DNA from: Anopheles merus
Taxonomy: Eukaryota; Arthropoda; Insecta; Diptera; Culicidae
DNA: 64,000 nucleotides
Assembly: GCF_017562075.2 (NCBI RefSeq)
Contig: NC_054083.1
Location: 28,925,558 to 28,989,557 of the forward strand
Reading direction: 5' to 3'
Under the pieces are notes generated by a model. The model worked only from the letters and a program-made list of their open reading frames with translations. It ran no database searches and was not told where the DNA came from. Below are positions 47,763 through 60,474 of the stretch, in pieces (the stretch's first letter is position 1; the number at the start of each line of letters is the position of its first letter). The translations under genes were made by a program, and so were the position numbers.

Positions 47763-50700
47763 CGCGACAAGGGTGGTTCGTCCGTATGTCAGACCTGCGG
47801 TGCAGTGTGGTTGCTTTGACAGTCACCCGTCTAAGCGTGTGTCATATTCGGCGTTGCGCGCCACCAGAGTGCCTCACACACGTGCCAAGGACTTGCTGCA
47901 TAAAACCCAGCGGGGGCTGCGAAGTGGTTGCGTTAATGGTTGCGTTTTTGTTTTGCTGTTGCTAAAATAACCCCCTAAATACCATGCTACTACAATCCTT
48001 CAACACCCATCAATCCTGGACCCCACTGGCAGTCGGCTGTAAGAGAGGGGAAAAAGAGATACGAAGAAGATATCAGCATTTAGTAAGATTGAAATGTCTC
48101 ATAGATGAAAATCTCATGATTAGAATAAGCAAGGCGAAGTTCATCGTTAAGGTTATGTCAGACATCTTCCACTTTCAATCATTTGATTAAAAACAAACAG
48201 ATAGACAGCAGAGGAATTTGACTCTAATGTTTATATTAAGGCTTTCATGAACACTAGCCCAACTCCAACTTCCGTCAGCATCGCTTTATGATGCTTCAAT
48301 CACGCTTTTTTCGATGAAATATGAGAAACAATCAAATACTCAGAGTTGCGGAATTGAACGTCACACAAAAGCTCGCTTCTTCCTTCCTACTGTCGAGCCT
48401 AATCATCGTCAACGTAACGCAATCGCAATGACAACGCTAACCTTCAAACAAAACTCCTCACAGTGATAATAATTAATCCAATGAGCATCTTCTCCTGGTT
48501 TAAAGACAGTCGAGGGCAGTCTGTCCAACGGACAAGCCCACACAAAATCACTAATCAACGATTGGAGAAGCATCTTTCATCGGCGATTATATCATCAATT
48601 AGTGTAACCGGTGGCATACGAGCGTCATATCATTTCGGTAGACGATGTTGATGCTACTAATTGGATGCGAAGGACAAGGACAATCCCTCTGCTACGTGCA
48701 CCAGACCAGCATAAAGATGTCCAGGCTTTCCGCACACTCCAGTGCAGTACCGGAAATCGGACGCCGTACTACGCAGCCGAGTGCGTTTGAGTGAAGATTT
48801 CCTAATGAGCTACGCCTTCAAACTCAGAACTGCTTGCTCCGTTAAAGCTTCCAGTAGACAAACAGCGTTCCTCATTTGGAAGCTACCTCTTCTGAATGCA
48901 TCAAACTGAATCGGTCAACTAAAATCGATAGTCTCCAAAGTGTTTCAAATATTGATCCACACAGTCACGCCTTAAAAGGCATCTGCCCCGGTCATAAACT
49001 TTATGCTCGATCACGCGCCAATCGTTCACCTGTTTGTCGAGCTGCGCAATTTTAGGGCAGTCGGGAGTCTGCAAACAACCGCCCCCGTGTGTACCGCCGT
49101 GTTTGTTACGATGGCCAACACATGGACATTGTAAATGTTGCCATTTGCTTTGCTCACACCATCCCCGAACCGTCCTGGGGCGTGCAGCACTTTGCATGCG
49201 TGGCGTTGTACCTCTCTCCATCAGCACCCGCACACTGCCCCAACGCATTCGAACAAAGTGCAATCGTATGTTGTCCATCTCGAGCTTCGAGCACGAGCAC
49301 AGTCGGGTTCCGTCCAAAGCAGTTGGTCAACGCCAACGAGCACCTGATTTGCCTGCGCCCGCCATCATATGTGTGGACAGCACTAGGGTCCGATCGTTTT
49401 ACCCACGTCTTGGATTTTGCGGTTCGAAAGGTTTGCCCCCTTCAACAGCGCGCCAGCGTGGACAAGCAATTGCAGACACAAACAGGGCAAACAAACCTCT
49501 AACCTAGTTTCTGTTTACGATTGACCCGAACGAACGAACTCCCCCCCGTTAAGATCGGCCGAGTAGTGTTCTCGCCAAAAGGGCCTCGCCGTGCACGTGC
49601 CCACATATTTAAAACGATCACTTTCACTAATCACTCCATTAGTCCCTGGAATCTTAACCCCTGCGGGATCCCCTCTTGCATCCTTAACCTGTCACCCGCC
49701 CCCCCCCCCTTTTTTTGCTCTAATGGCTTGGGTGTGTATGTTTCGAGAATGGCCCAATGTTCGTTTGCCAATAACTTTATCGCCAACGGGTTCGTCTCGA
49801 TCGGTGGCCAAACGGTGGTCAAAAGGTACGACCCATGAGTGCAGGCATGAGTTGTTGTGGCTGCCACTGCTGCTAGTCGAATTTGGGTCAGCGCAACATT
49901 TCGCAAGCACGCCATGCGATGAAATACAGCCTCAGCTTGTGTGCTGCAGGACTCCAATCCAATGCATTGGCTAGGCCTGGCGCAGGTGGGTCACCCAGTC
50001 GGCTGACAAACGTTTCCACTCGATCAATCGATTGATCGATCGTCGGGTACGGTGGTTTTGCACTCCAAAATTAAATGAACCAGTTTTGGAAGGAAAAAAA
50101 ACATCGGGAGGCAACCAACGGTGGCCAAACACAAAGCGGGCTGTTTTGAGTGCGCTCGCGCCCGCACTGTAACATAAAACCGTGGCAACATGTCACTGCC
50201 CTCTGTAGGACCGGCTCGGCGCCCAACCGCCCCGAGGGTGTGACGCACCATAATCGTATGGGATTACTCCAGCGACAGATGATCATATGGGCGATGGTCG
50301 CCGATAACGCCGGAGCGACACAGAAAACTGGATTCTGTTGATCCACACACCGTCAAGGCATCTACAGTTCATCCAAAGCCACATCGTACAATAGTAATGT
50401 AATTACGGGCATCGTTAATCATTGCGCGTTGGGAGTTTGAATTCCACTGGAGTGCCCCATCATTGCACAACCATCTTCCAAAAGCAAGCAGCAGCTCGTT
50501 ACAAGCGGGTTGCAGAATGCAGGATCAATATTTTGATTGATTTGGGTCATCTCCGTCCCCGTCTGTCGGCATCGCTCCTCAACAAAAACCGTACGCACTT
50601 GAGAGGATCTTGCAAAATCATCTCACCAGCAAATTGATTTCGCCAAACGACCCAGACAGTGCAGTGAGCGTACGGCAGCAGCACTCCCTGGTGCTTTAAA

Positions 50701-53700
50701 TTTAACGCCTAGACGCCCAGACAATCTTGATGACTGCCCTGCTTTTTTCTATCTCTGCCCATATTTACGTCTAATCGCTAATAAAAAGTTGGGCAGAGCT
50801 TTCCTTCGCCTCTAACTGCTCTAGAAGCTCGACCAGCCCGAAACCCGTCCATATGTGCTGCGGGCTGTATATGTCGATGGCGTTTTGGAGTGTTTTCTCT
50901 CTATTTGGCGTTGTGGCCAACGCCAGCGCCGCAGGCAAACGATCGCCATCCCTTGCGGCAATCAGCTGAGCCGCCCGGAGCAAGTGGTTGTTCGGTGCAG
51001 GTACCACCTGCTTAACCTACATCTCTTTCTCCTCATCGTTTCTCTCTCTCGTGTGTCTAGCCGAGCCTCACATATATCGGTCGATCAACAACGGGCGTCT
51101 CTTGTGGGCACTACTGCGATCTCGTCTTTTCACCTTCACCCGTATATGTATATCCCGCGTCAGCTCCCCCAAACCCACCGTAGCATGAAGTTCAGGTTAA
51201 GCCAAATTTACTGCCACAGCGCCTTCCCACCCTCTCTAGCTCTCTTGCTCTTCGTAATATTAGATAATTATTGCTTCAGTTTTTTGTTCAGGTGCACAGG
51301 TAGCACAAGGGGGCCGCGTGCCAAGGGTGACTGAACTTGGAACTCTTCTGGCACCGCCACTGCGCGGAATGCCGTTCGGGGCGCGTATCGCGTTTGACCT
51401 AGAATCGTGCTGCTGGCTGGCAGCTACAAAATGGTTTAGTTGTAATTTTTTCCCCGACCTGTCATGTGAGATTTATGTTAGCTGGTCTTACTGGGGAATG
51501 AGAGTGAGGTTTTTTGCTCACCAGTCCCCCCGCATTGTGGACGCCGTGGCCGTGGCGGATGTTACTCAATCGATGCAACCTGGTGCTCCCTCCTTTGTAG
51601 GACGAGACGACGAGATGTTGGGGATTGGGGATGTTATCGATGAAACCAGGAGACGAGGTGGGTCTTTCCGATGACCTTAGATTAAGGGTGAATGAATCTG
51701 TCCAGACTGTAGTATGAAGAATAATAACAAGTTCCTTGTGTGAGTGGGTGCAATACTTTGTTTGCAATCATTGCACATTAAGTCAGTTTTTAAGTCCGGC
51801 GCCAACATTAACACCCTGTTTTGCCATCAAACCGCACAAGGCCACAGGTCAGTAACTACCCCATCCTGGGTCGTTGTTGGATATCAAGATAGCCGAAATA
51901 AGGTCAAACACATTATGGCGGTACAAGAACTAATGAAAGCTGATCCAATTCACTGCAACGGCCAGGAACTGGAGCAACGATCGTGTCCCCCAAATAAGGA
52001 ACCAAACACATCACGGCCGTACGTAAAATATAATGTCACTGTAGATAAAATCAATTTTACACCCAGAAATGCAACATTGATTCCCCTCCGAATCGCTCAT
52101 TTCGATGCGCTCTTTAGGATCCTTTCCAGAAACTCTCCAGAAGAAACAGTCCCCCAGTGCCCACGTAACATGCCATGTCAAACACATATGGGCGTAAGCG
52201 ATGAGTGCGCAAGCGTAATGGGAACTTAATTAATTACAATGTCAGCGTGTCTCAATGGCCAGCAAAACTGCATGGTCCCGCAGTTTCTCTCCCTCCCCAG
52301 CCCGCAGTTACACGCACATCGTCGGCGTGTCTTGCGGGTCATTAAACAGCGCCTGGCAAAAAGGCAAAACCGATCGCAAACTTTGCTGCGCCTCCTCCCG
52401 GTAGCGCTGCCGCCAAATCTTTTTCGTTGCGCAATGCCACCGATCATTTGCATGTAAGCACACGTAAACAATACACCAATATGGGCTGTTTTTCCCACAT
52501 CCCGACGTCTGGTCGAGGATGCCAGTGGACGTTACGCGTCGCATCTTCCCGGAGCAGACGAGGTGGAGGAGGTCACTTCGTTCGCAATGCTGTCGCTCTT
52601 GACTGGTGCTGCGCTCCTTGGTCTCACCCGTAAAGTGATCTCGTCAACCTCGAGCTCTGCCAGACGCAAAGTCTTCGTTTGGTAATTCAACGAGCCCTGC
52701 CCCAGAAGACCATCACCGTTTGTGATGGCCGCCTTGACAGACGAGTTTGTTTATTAAGATGTAAATTTCTGCATTCCACTTCTGATCTGTTCCAAGCAAC
52801 CGCCCGCAAGCGACGATCGGTCAAGAGTTGTTTAACGATCGCAATTTATGTACACCCCGCCACACAATGGGCTGGAGAAAACGATCGCCGCTTAGGGAAG
52901 ACTGCCGGGAGGAGGCTGCCGGTGCAGCATTAGCTTCACTGACGACTTAACTCTGCATCTGGAAGCACGTCCTGCACTCTCATCCGAGGCCTAGGGTCTG
53001 CTCTAAAGACGCCTCGAGGTCGGTACCACAAGCCAAGCTGATCGACAGGCTAGGACCAGGGCTTAGGATCGTGATTGGAATGCTGCCACTACCAGGAACA
53101 CGCTGAAAGATCGTTTGCGCGTTTCAATCGCGCGTCTGAATTCACGCTAAATAACAACCATACTTTGCACGTACCCTTCTGTCCACCTCCACCAAGGGGA
53201 CAACCCTGGACGCAGATCGCAAACCGCAGACGACGGTTCGCAACGTATAATGCCCACCCGCCACGTACTGATCGTGCTTGAGGGGGAGTTGTAGAGCCAT
53301 TGCAAAAAAAAATCGTTCGCATAAGGGCCACGGCGAAAGTGAAAGTGATCGGGAGCAGTCCGATCTAGTTGGCAAAGACCGGCAGGCGAAATGGTAAAAT
53401 TTGGAGCATTTCTCATTACGCCATCGAACGGTGTAAGTATGTGTGTCTGTTGGTTTGCCAAAGCTGGGTGGGTGGCTCTGTCCTGTACCTCTCCTGTAAT
53501 CTGCGGTTGTCCGGAAACTGGACGCACTGGACGAAAAGAAATTTTGCATTCTCGTGTGCAGCGTTCGGCGATACAATATGCCAATTTACATTGGGTTGCA
53601 ATTGGCTATAAACGATTGGGGGAGGCAGAAAAAATAAGCAAAACGTAGCATGGTCAGCAGCTGAATAGGGTGTTTTTTGGATGAAGTTTGCATTGCACCA

Positions 53701-53981
53701 GTTAACTTTAAGGCTTCCAGAATAGTTCTTTAAACCGCGTATCGGAATACCGTCTTCACATATCGCTTAGGATACGCTTTGGCTGTGCCAGTGCAAGAAT
53801 TCAAGACGGTATCTATAACTTCAGTTATACTATAACTTCGTGGAAAACCAAGCATAGCCATTTTGTAAGTTTTTGGAACTGGAGTTCTTAACATAGTTTA
53901 TTTATTACGCCTATAAAGTACCAATGCGACCTATTGATTAACACTAATGACTAATAACTAGAATTATTCAATTTCAACACC
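47763..53981. other. Upstream non-coding region or 5' intron
   Basis: No gene is firmly supported. A 132-codon minus frame at 49317..48919 with regular Cys spacing is listed in the findings. An 18-bp perfect palindrome lies at 50021..50038. A CCCCCCCC run lies near 49700. Confidence 0.5.
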
Positions 53982-54635
53982 TTATAGGTCAATATTGGGA
54001 AGCTGCGTGGTCATTTTGCAAATTAATAGAGACTGTCCAACTTCTAGAGGACCTGAAAAATGTTGCAGGCATGTAAAAAGTTTTCCAATAAGTGGTTTAA
54101 GAAACTGTCCAAGAAGCCTCAAATACAGAATATAGTTGAAAATATGAGGTGTATACTTAAAGTGGCCACCACTGTAAGTTATTGGAGTAGAAAATATGGA
54201 ATGTTTTACTACCAAATAACATAAAGTACTAAAGAGGTAATCTTCGGTAACAAAGTATAATAGTAGCAGATTATGAAAAGGGAGCAACAATTTTAACATA
54301 ATTTTGTTGCATATCACTGTTGAAGAATTAAGGTAATATTTGATCATGATTGAAGCGAATGAATGATTAAAATAAAATAACAAAAAATCATAAAGCACTT
54401 TCATTTGAATACATATACCAGATACTGCCTCAAAAACATCGTGAACCACTAGAGCTTCTCTACATAGAAGACAATCCCTATTCATAAATAAGAATAAATT
54501 TTGTAACGTTACAAGTTGCACTGCATCATAAACATGTTCCACTCTACAAGTTGCTCTCATGCTAAAAATACAAGTCAACCAGTAAATAATGTGGCAAGTT
54601 TTACCATAACTACCAAATGCTTCATTTAGCTCAGC
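53982..54635 (-). CDS. Unidentified hydrophobic open frame in AT-rich DNA (low confidence)
   Basis: This minus-strand frame stays open for about 217 codons, from just after a TGA at 54638..54636 to the stop at 53982, in DNA where stops should be frequent. It is rich in Leu, Phe, Tyr, Ile, Cys and His and includes stretches that could be membrane segments (LLLPFHNLLLLYFVTEDYLF). There is no Met at the open-frame start. Internal TTTTTAG and TTTTTCAG sites could be splice acceptors. I do not recognise a family. A chemoreceptor-like exon or relic was considered, but no diagnostic motif is visible. It may be chance. Confidence 0.2.
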   Translation of the reverse strand, partial: AELNEAFGSYGKTCHIIYWLTCIFSMRATCRVEHVYDAVQLVTLQNLFLFMNRDCLLCREALVVHDVFEAVSGICIQMKVLYDFLLFYFNHSFASIMIKYYLNSSTVICNKIMLKLLLPFHNLLLLYFVTEDYLFSTLCYLVVKHSIFSTPITYSGGHFKYTPHIFNYILYLRLLGQFLKPLIGKLFTCLQHFSGPLEVGQSLLICKMTTQLPNIDL

Positions 54636-56479
54636 TCAGAAGTTAACGTCACCATACCTCACTGTTTTGCACAACCCAAGTCGCGAAGTTCAACTCGATC
54701 AGCACACTGCGCCCCAAACTAAGCACCACCGGCTCCGTGTGCTCGTCTCGGCTCGCCAATGCTCACCAAACCACCGTACGGATCAGCGCCGCACAGTGTG
54801 TCCACCGTCCAAAACACCATAACAAGAAACCGGAGGCACCAGAACACGGGGCATCATAAATCATCCCGCGTGTGCCCGCTGGTCGGCCCTCGCCGTCGTA
54901 ACAAAACGCGACCACACCAACTCTCTATCATTCACCACCCATGTGCCCATTCTATCGACACCAGAGAGCTTTGTTCTTCAATCCCAAGCTCCCGTCCACC
55001 CATTTGCCCAATTGCATTGCAGCAGCAGCAGCAGCATTGCGTATCGCCGGTGCAACCCTACAACGATATGAAGTTGATTTTCGCAACAATCTACATCGCA
55101 CGAACCTAACCAACCCCCCATTTACTGTACACACCTTGGCTGTGCTCTTGGCTCAGATGCTCTCTAAGCCAACGGAAAGCAACACTTTTCTGTCTCTCGC
55201 AGTGGTCGAAAAACTTGCTCATGCTGCATTGGGCGGTGGCGGTGGTTGGCGCTGATGCTACTACCGGAGCAGCATCGAGTTGATTAGGTTAGAGCTGAAG
55301 CTGAGCTGTGCGAGCAGCGAAATGGAACCGCATCGTGCATCTTGGAAGATTTCATTAAGGTAAAGGTGTAACTTACTGCTTCTTCTACGAAGCGAAGGCT
55401 TCCAGCGGATGGCAACCGGTATCCACAAAAAGAAGGGCACATTTAATTGGACACATTCTAGTTAGGAGCAGGTTAGAAAACGGGCAAGTGTAATTTATCC
55501 CTTCACCTGATGTTTAGTGCTCAAATCTGTTTGCTTTTAGTTTTGTTTAATTTTAGATGAAATTCTATAGGGCTCCACAAATTTGATTTAAAAGCTGTAG
55601 AATCATAGAAAAGTTTAATTAATAAAAAGCCTAGAGAACTAAACTCCACAGCAAAAATCGCTTTGGATTTCCCACACAGAAAACGGAAACAATTAATTAC
55701 TCGCTACACTGAGACAAAACGATACAGAACAGTCACAGACAAATCAATCGCTCATAAACACTGCCATCTAATTGTCAGTATCCCTTCCCTGGTAGAACAC
55801 ATCCTTCACCGCGTTCCAAAGTTGCGCAATCGTTCACTGCTGCTTGCGCAAAACGCAAACATCGCGACAAGCATCAAGTTCAAGCTTGACGAAGTAATCG
55901 TACGTATCTCCTCGGTTGACAAATTTTGAAGGAAATGAACCACTTCCCATACGGATGCCTATCTTGACGGGAACTAATCTATGCGCACCTTATACTGGCT
56001 GTCTCCGGTGGTATGCAGGTCACATAAAGTGTGAAAATAAAATATAAGCCCCACAAACCGATACGGTGTGTCTCTGCCAGGGTCAGCGGAACTGCATGTC
56101 AGAAAAGAATCGTACTATGATGGGAGCTCAACCTACACGGATGGCTCCAACTTCCGTGTGGTAGTGCTGAAATTTGTTCTATTTAATCTCCCTAAAACCG
56201 TCCATAATGGGCTGCATGCTATTTTTAAAGAGATTAAGATGTAAATGCTCTTTAGTTTCGATTCGCTTAATAGCCATGACAATAAGTCGATCCAAAATAT
56301 GCCGATTTTGGAAGACATATTGGAAGATTTTTCTTAGAACTAGGTGCTTATTCTAAGCTGAAACGAATTAGAATGGTAAAACTAGCTTTTGGTACATTTT
56401 TGTACATTAGTTTTATATTTATGATTTTACACTATCACTGCCCAAGATACGCTATAAATGCGGACTGTAATTTAAACTA

Positions 56480-56673
56480 CTGTAGGTGACCGCTAACTGA
56501 GAGTTTAAATTTGTGAGAAAAATGCACGATTGCTATGAGTTTCCCTTCGTAAGATTCCGCATGCTTCATATTTTGACCTTTATGTGATTTTTAACTGAGA
56601 ATCACTCCAGTTATCGAACTTCCACTTTAAAAAAAACTCCAGTATAACACATCCAGATAGCGATCACCTACTG
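56480..56673. mobile_element. Short TA-flanked MITE (194 bp)
   Basis: The left end CTGTAGGTGACCGCTAACTG and inverted right end CAGTAGGTGATCGCTATCTG are paired terminal repeats with 4-5 mismatches, each preceded by TA. Non-coding interior. Confidence 0.7.
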
Positions 56674-58371
56674 TATCTGGTTTCAAGCAAATTATAGTAA
56701 AATGTCCTATAATTTGATTGAAGAGCGCTGCCCTAGTCACTACATTCATGATTTCATATGACTCTGACTGATGAAAACTTTTTTCCCTCGTTTTTGATTG
56801 ATTTTAAAAATTCAACAAAAACTGATTTTTTTTATAATTTATACATTGAAACAGTACAATTTGCTAAAACAAAATTTCTTTTTTTTCTTTTGTTTCAAAC
56901 ATCTCATATAAAATTAGGAATTTTCTAATTATGAAATTAGGTTTTTAAATATTTCACTTATCAGTTCAAATAACATTAGAACTCACGTGGTCCTTGTTGA
57001 CAAACCCGTACAATAGTATCTACACTATCGAATTCCTCCCATGTACTTCTCGTTAATAAAGAACAAAATGGATTCTGTTGTGCTGACAATCGAATGATAA
57101 CTAGATAACAAATTGCTGTATCTCTATCTTAACATTATCTCACAAAATAATTCCATTTCAAAAACACTTCATAAGCGAAAATCCTACTCAATCCTTAATG
57201 AAATTAAAACCACCCAATCGTCAGAATTTGTAAGTGATCCTGTTGATGCCCAGCGATTGACATTCTTTCAAATTGCTCTAGACAAGCCTCCACAAGCCAA
57301 CCAGACCCTCCTAAAAGCCCACCCTTGCAAGTACAGCTTTAATCGGTGGGAAAATTTATTAACTTCTGCCTTACGGCACGCGGAAGAAGCACGGGTAGCA
57401 AACGTATTAACAGCTACCGGTATAAATCACTCCACGAGCCTCGAAGATCCCATAAAAGGGATGAGGATTGAGCGTTCGTGTGTCTGTGTGAGTGTCAAGC
57501 CGTAAGGTGAAATATGGTTCAAATTTAATCATCGTGGATTAGCCGGAACCCATCCCTTACTACGCCAAATTGTGGCAAAAGAAGCCAAACAAAAACCCAT
57601 AAAGTGGGAAGGAGAAGAAGATGATGGTGATGATGATAACGCGAACCAAACTGTAAATCTTTTGCAAACCATTAAAGCTGGCATGCTTCGCTCGCCTGGC
57701 ATCAGGGTGGTTAATCATAAACATCCCGAACAATTAATAAGCACTAATTAGCCAACCCGGCACTGCGAGTCGATGCTGGCCGGATTGGCCGGCTGGCGCA
57801 CCGATAAACACCCCACCCGGGAGCGGAATTCGGGACGCACGCGAGTGTGTTGGAGTGCGCGCTCCCTCAGGCAGATGGGCATTAATAAATGCATTTATTT
57901 CGATACTGGCTTGTTTTCTCACTGTGGGCATTGGTTTTTTGTTTTTTCAGGCCATCACTTACTCCCCACACGTGTGTTCTGTGGCCATGGAGCGTGTTCT
58001 TCCGGCACGTTTTGTTTCAACGCGTGCTATATATTTGTTTCTTCTGCACGGGAAAAAGCTGACCCACCGATCCAATTCCGAGCGCATCGCGCCGGTAAAC
58101 GGTGGGGCTAGGTTGATGGTCCGAAAACGGCACACAGATAATTTCACGCTGCACTCATTTTTGTTTCACTCCCCAACTTTGTATCCCCTTCGATGGGCTT
58201 TTTACCCCATTTTCGTTCGATTCACTTTGGCTGCTGACGGTTGCACTGGTCCATTTTTTTCCGAGCTACCGAAAAATGTTGCTGCGATTTGTTTGATTAG
58301 CTTCATTATGATTCATACTTTGTTGTAATTGATTTTTTAGTTTAGTTTTCTATTTTTCTTTTATCTTACCA

Positions 58372-58399
58372 CCCCCCCCCCCCCCCCCCCCCCCCCCCC
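58372..58399. repeat. Poly-C run of 28 bases
   Basis: Uninterrupted C homopolymer, long for a eukaryotic intergenic region. The true length may differ because such runs sequence poorly. Confidence 0.95.
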
Positions 58400-59337
58400 G
58401 CTCTTTCCACCACCAAAACAAACTTTCCTAATGCCATTGTTTATCGTCACTTGTCTTCTTCTTTCACTGTTTTTTTCACTTCTTCCTTCCTTTCTTTTCA
58501 CCCTCTTTTCGTTTCATGTTTCAGATATAAGTTCAATTTGATTTTATTTCTATTGATTTTGGCACGCCACCACCACCACCAACACCACTTCACGGCCACC
58601 ATACCAGCGTTTTTCCTTGCACCGTGCGTATACCATTGGTTTCAATTATTTGCTTTTCGCTTTCGCTTGCCCTCCTCTACACCACCCACATGCAGAGACG
58701 CACTCACTCGTACACAGTACACAAACAATTAAACGAAAAGACGGGAAAGAAAGCAGCGGAAAGAAAAGGAAGCCTCCCAATTCCCAACCGGTGCACTGCA
58801 TTTCCTCCTACGAACGCATCCATCACGCGGTCAATATTTCACGGACACGCAGTGGTGAAAAACGGACCTGCCGTTGCTTTCCACGTGCTCGAAACGCTGG
58901 CTGGCGCACTCGCGCAAGCATGCACGCACGCACGTCCGCGCACGATTTCCGTTTTCCGTTAAGCCGTGGTAAAGCATTTCCCCGTAACCCGTTAAAGAAA
59001 CAGTGTGAAATGTAACACCCCAAAATGTGGCCTCGGTGTGGGTGGGTTTTTGTTTTGTTACTTCTAGGCAAATTCATTATAACACTTTAAGAAATGCATC
59101 ATTTCCTTTTAAAATGCAGCGAATTATTAAACGATAGTAATCTATTTTGTATTGTATTGCATCCAATTGCACTTTGATCGTTTTGATGATGATTTGCTTG
59201 TAACTCATTTTTTTATTGGGACCATGCGGCGGACTAATTGAAGGGTTAAAGGGAAGGATTTTTGAGGTTACTGAACGCTTCCTTGCAATGGCGACAGAAC
59301 ATTATGGCTGGGAAGCACATGGACCAGGACACAAAGC

Positions 59338-59358
59338 AACACACACACACACACACAC
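59338..59358. repeat. (AC)n microsatellite, short
   Basis: About ten CA units near the candidate 5'UTR exon at 59598. Confidence 0.93.
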
Positions 59359-59597
59359 GAAACGACACACCGTTTGTACTCTTTTTTTTACTTCTCTCCC
59401 GTACACAATGGCGGAACGAAACCGGATCACACAAAATGAAAGATCGTTGAAGAAGATCGGAAAATGGAGCCCCGGGCGTCATGGCGCATTTCGCGAAGCA
59501 GGGGTGCGAAAGATGCGTTTACGTTTTTTCTCACTCCTTCCTAGCCTAAACTACGCCGGAAAACACAACTACCCAAACGATGCATTTCTACTTATAC

Positions 59598-59775
59598 CTT
59601 CTCTTGCGTCTGCGTTGGATTGCGCGAGCACGAGCGGTCACTGCGCTTAAGCTGCTTAAACCCAAAATCACACAACCTTGCTGGCTACCACCAGAATGAC
59701 AATATCGCACAATCACACAGGACTGCTGCATTAATCTCAGCACAAAAAGCAGCACACAAATATCGCACTTCGACT
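59598..59775 (-). promoter_or_regulatory. Candidate promoter and first non-coding exon, minus strand
   Basis: On the minus strand an initiator-like ACAGTCGAAGTGCG (+1 near 59775) is followed by about 178 nt of GT/GC-rich sequence with the character of an insect 5'UTR. This ends at AGAGAAG|GTATAAGT, a good 5' splice site (GT at 59597..59596). The flank at 59800-60120 is GC-rich with a CT run. It could serve the unidentified gene whose first coding exon begins at 47762, implying a roughly 12 kb intron. No transcript evidence is available here. Confidence 0.35.
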
Positions 59776-60046
59776 GTACGATCGACACGCGACAGTGGCT
59801 TTATTGGCCGTAACACACCGAAACACGCGCGATAACAGCACAACAACGCGCTCGAAGCGACGGAAAAGAAGCGACTGGCGGCACAGAAACAATAGCACAG
59901 GGCCGAACGATCGTCAAACCGTCCCGGGCCGGATCGAAATGGTGGGCACGAATGATGTACGCAATCCTGCCGCCGTACCTGTACCGAGACTGGCACCCCG
60001 AAAAGCACTGCACACCGTCGTCGGTACGCTCTCCGTTTCTTGGGCA

Positions 60047-60067
60047 CTCTCTCTCTCTCTCTCTCTC
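60047..60067. repeat. (CT)n run near candidate promoter
   Basis: About ten CT units, 5' of the candidate minus-strand start near 59775. On the minus strand it reads as a GAGA tract, which in insects can bind GAGA factor. Confidence 0.9.
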
Positions 60068-60474
60068 CCGAGACATCGCGGTCGGAGCCGGTTGTGCCGA
60101 TGTTTGGCCCCACTCTTAAGGGGTAGAGGGGTTTACTAACGTTTCTTGTGCCCGGAACGTGGCAAAGTGTTGATCTCTCGGTTGTTGTTTGGCGGGTGCG
60201 ATGGAGAGTGTGATCATTCCAACCTGTTGTTTAATCACTAATAGAATTTGCTAAACAGTTATAATACAATTTTTCGCATAAAAAGATACAAAATATTCAC
60301 TGATCATGACAAAAACTCACAACAAATATTTGTTCTATGACTGGAATTGTTGTGAAAGTTGTGAACGCACAAATCAACTTTTTGCTTCAAAATTTTGCAA
60401 ACTGTTTATGAAATCCAATAATCAAAAACTCTTTCATGTACATGACTCAATGCTGTGAAGCAGAAAAAAGGTTA

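Larger units (their letters stand above)
54636..59597. other. Non-coding region with MITE and poly-C run
   Basis: A CAG run occurs near 55021. A 130-codon plus frame at 57113..57505 has no recognised motif. No other supported features besides those listed separately. Confidence 0.5.

Noticed and set aside
47227..47970. Plus-strand frame of 247 codons opposite the first coding exon
   Set aside because: It is the antisense shadow of the exon. The minus strand carries the donor and phase that fit the next exon.
57113..57505. Plus-strand frame of 130 codons
   Set aside because: No recognised motif, no clear Met start and no splice context. Length alone is not convincing.
58617..59015. Plus-strand frame of 132 codons
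   Set aside because: No motifs, low-complexity flanks, and competing frames of similar length.
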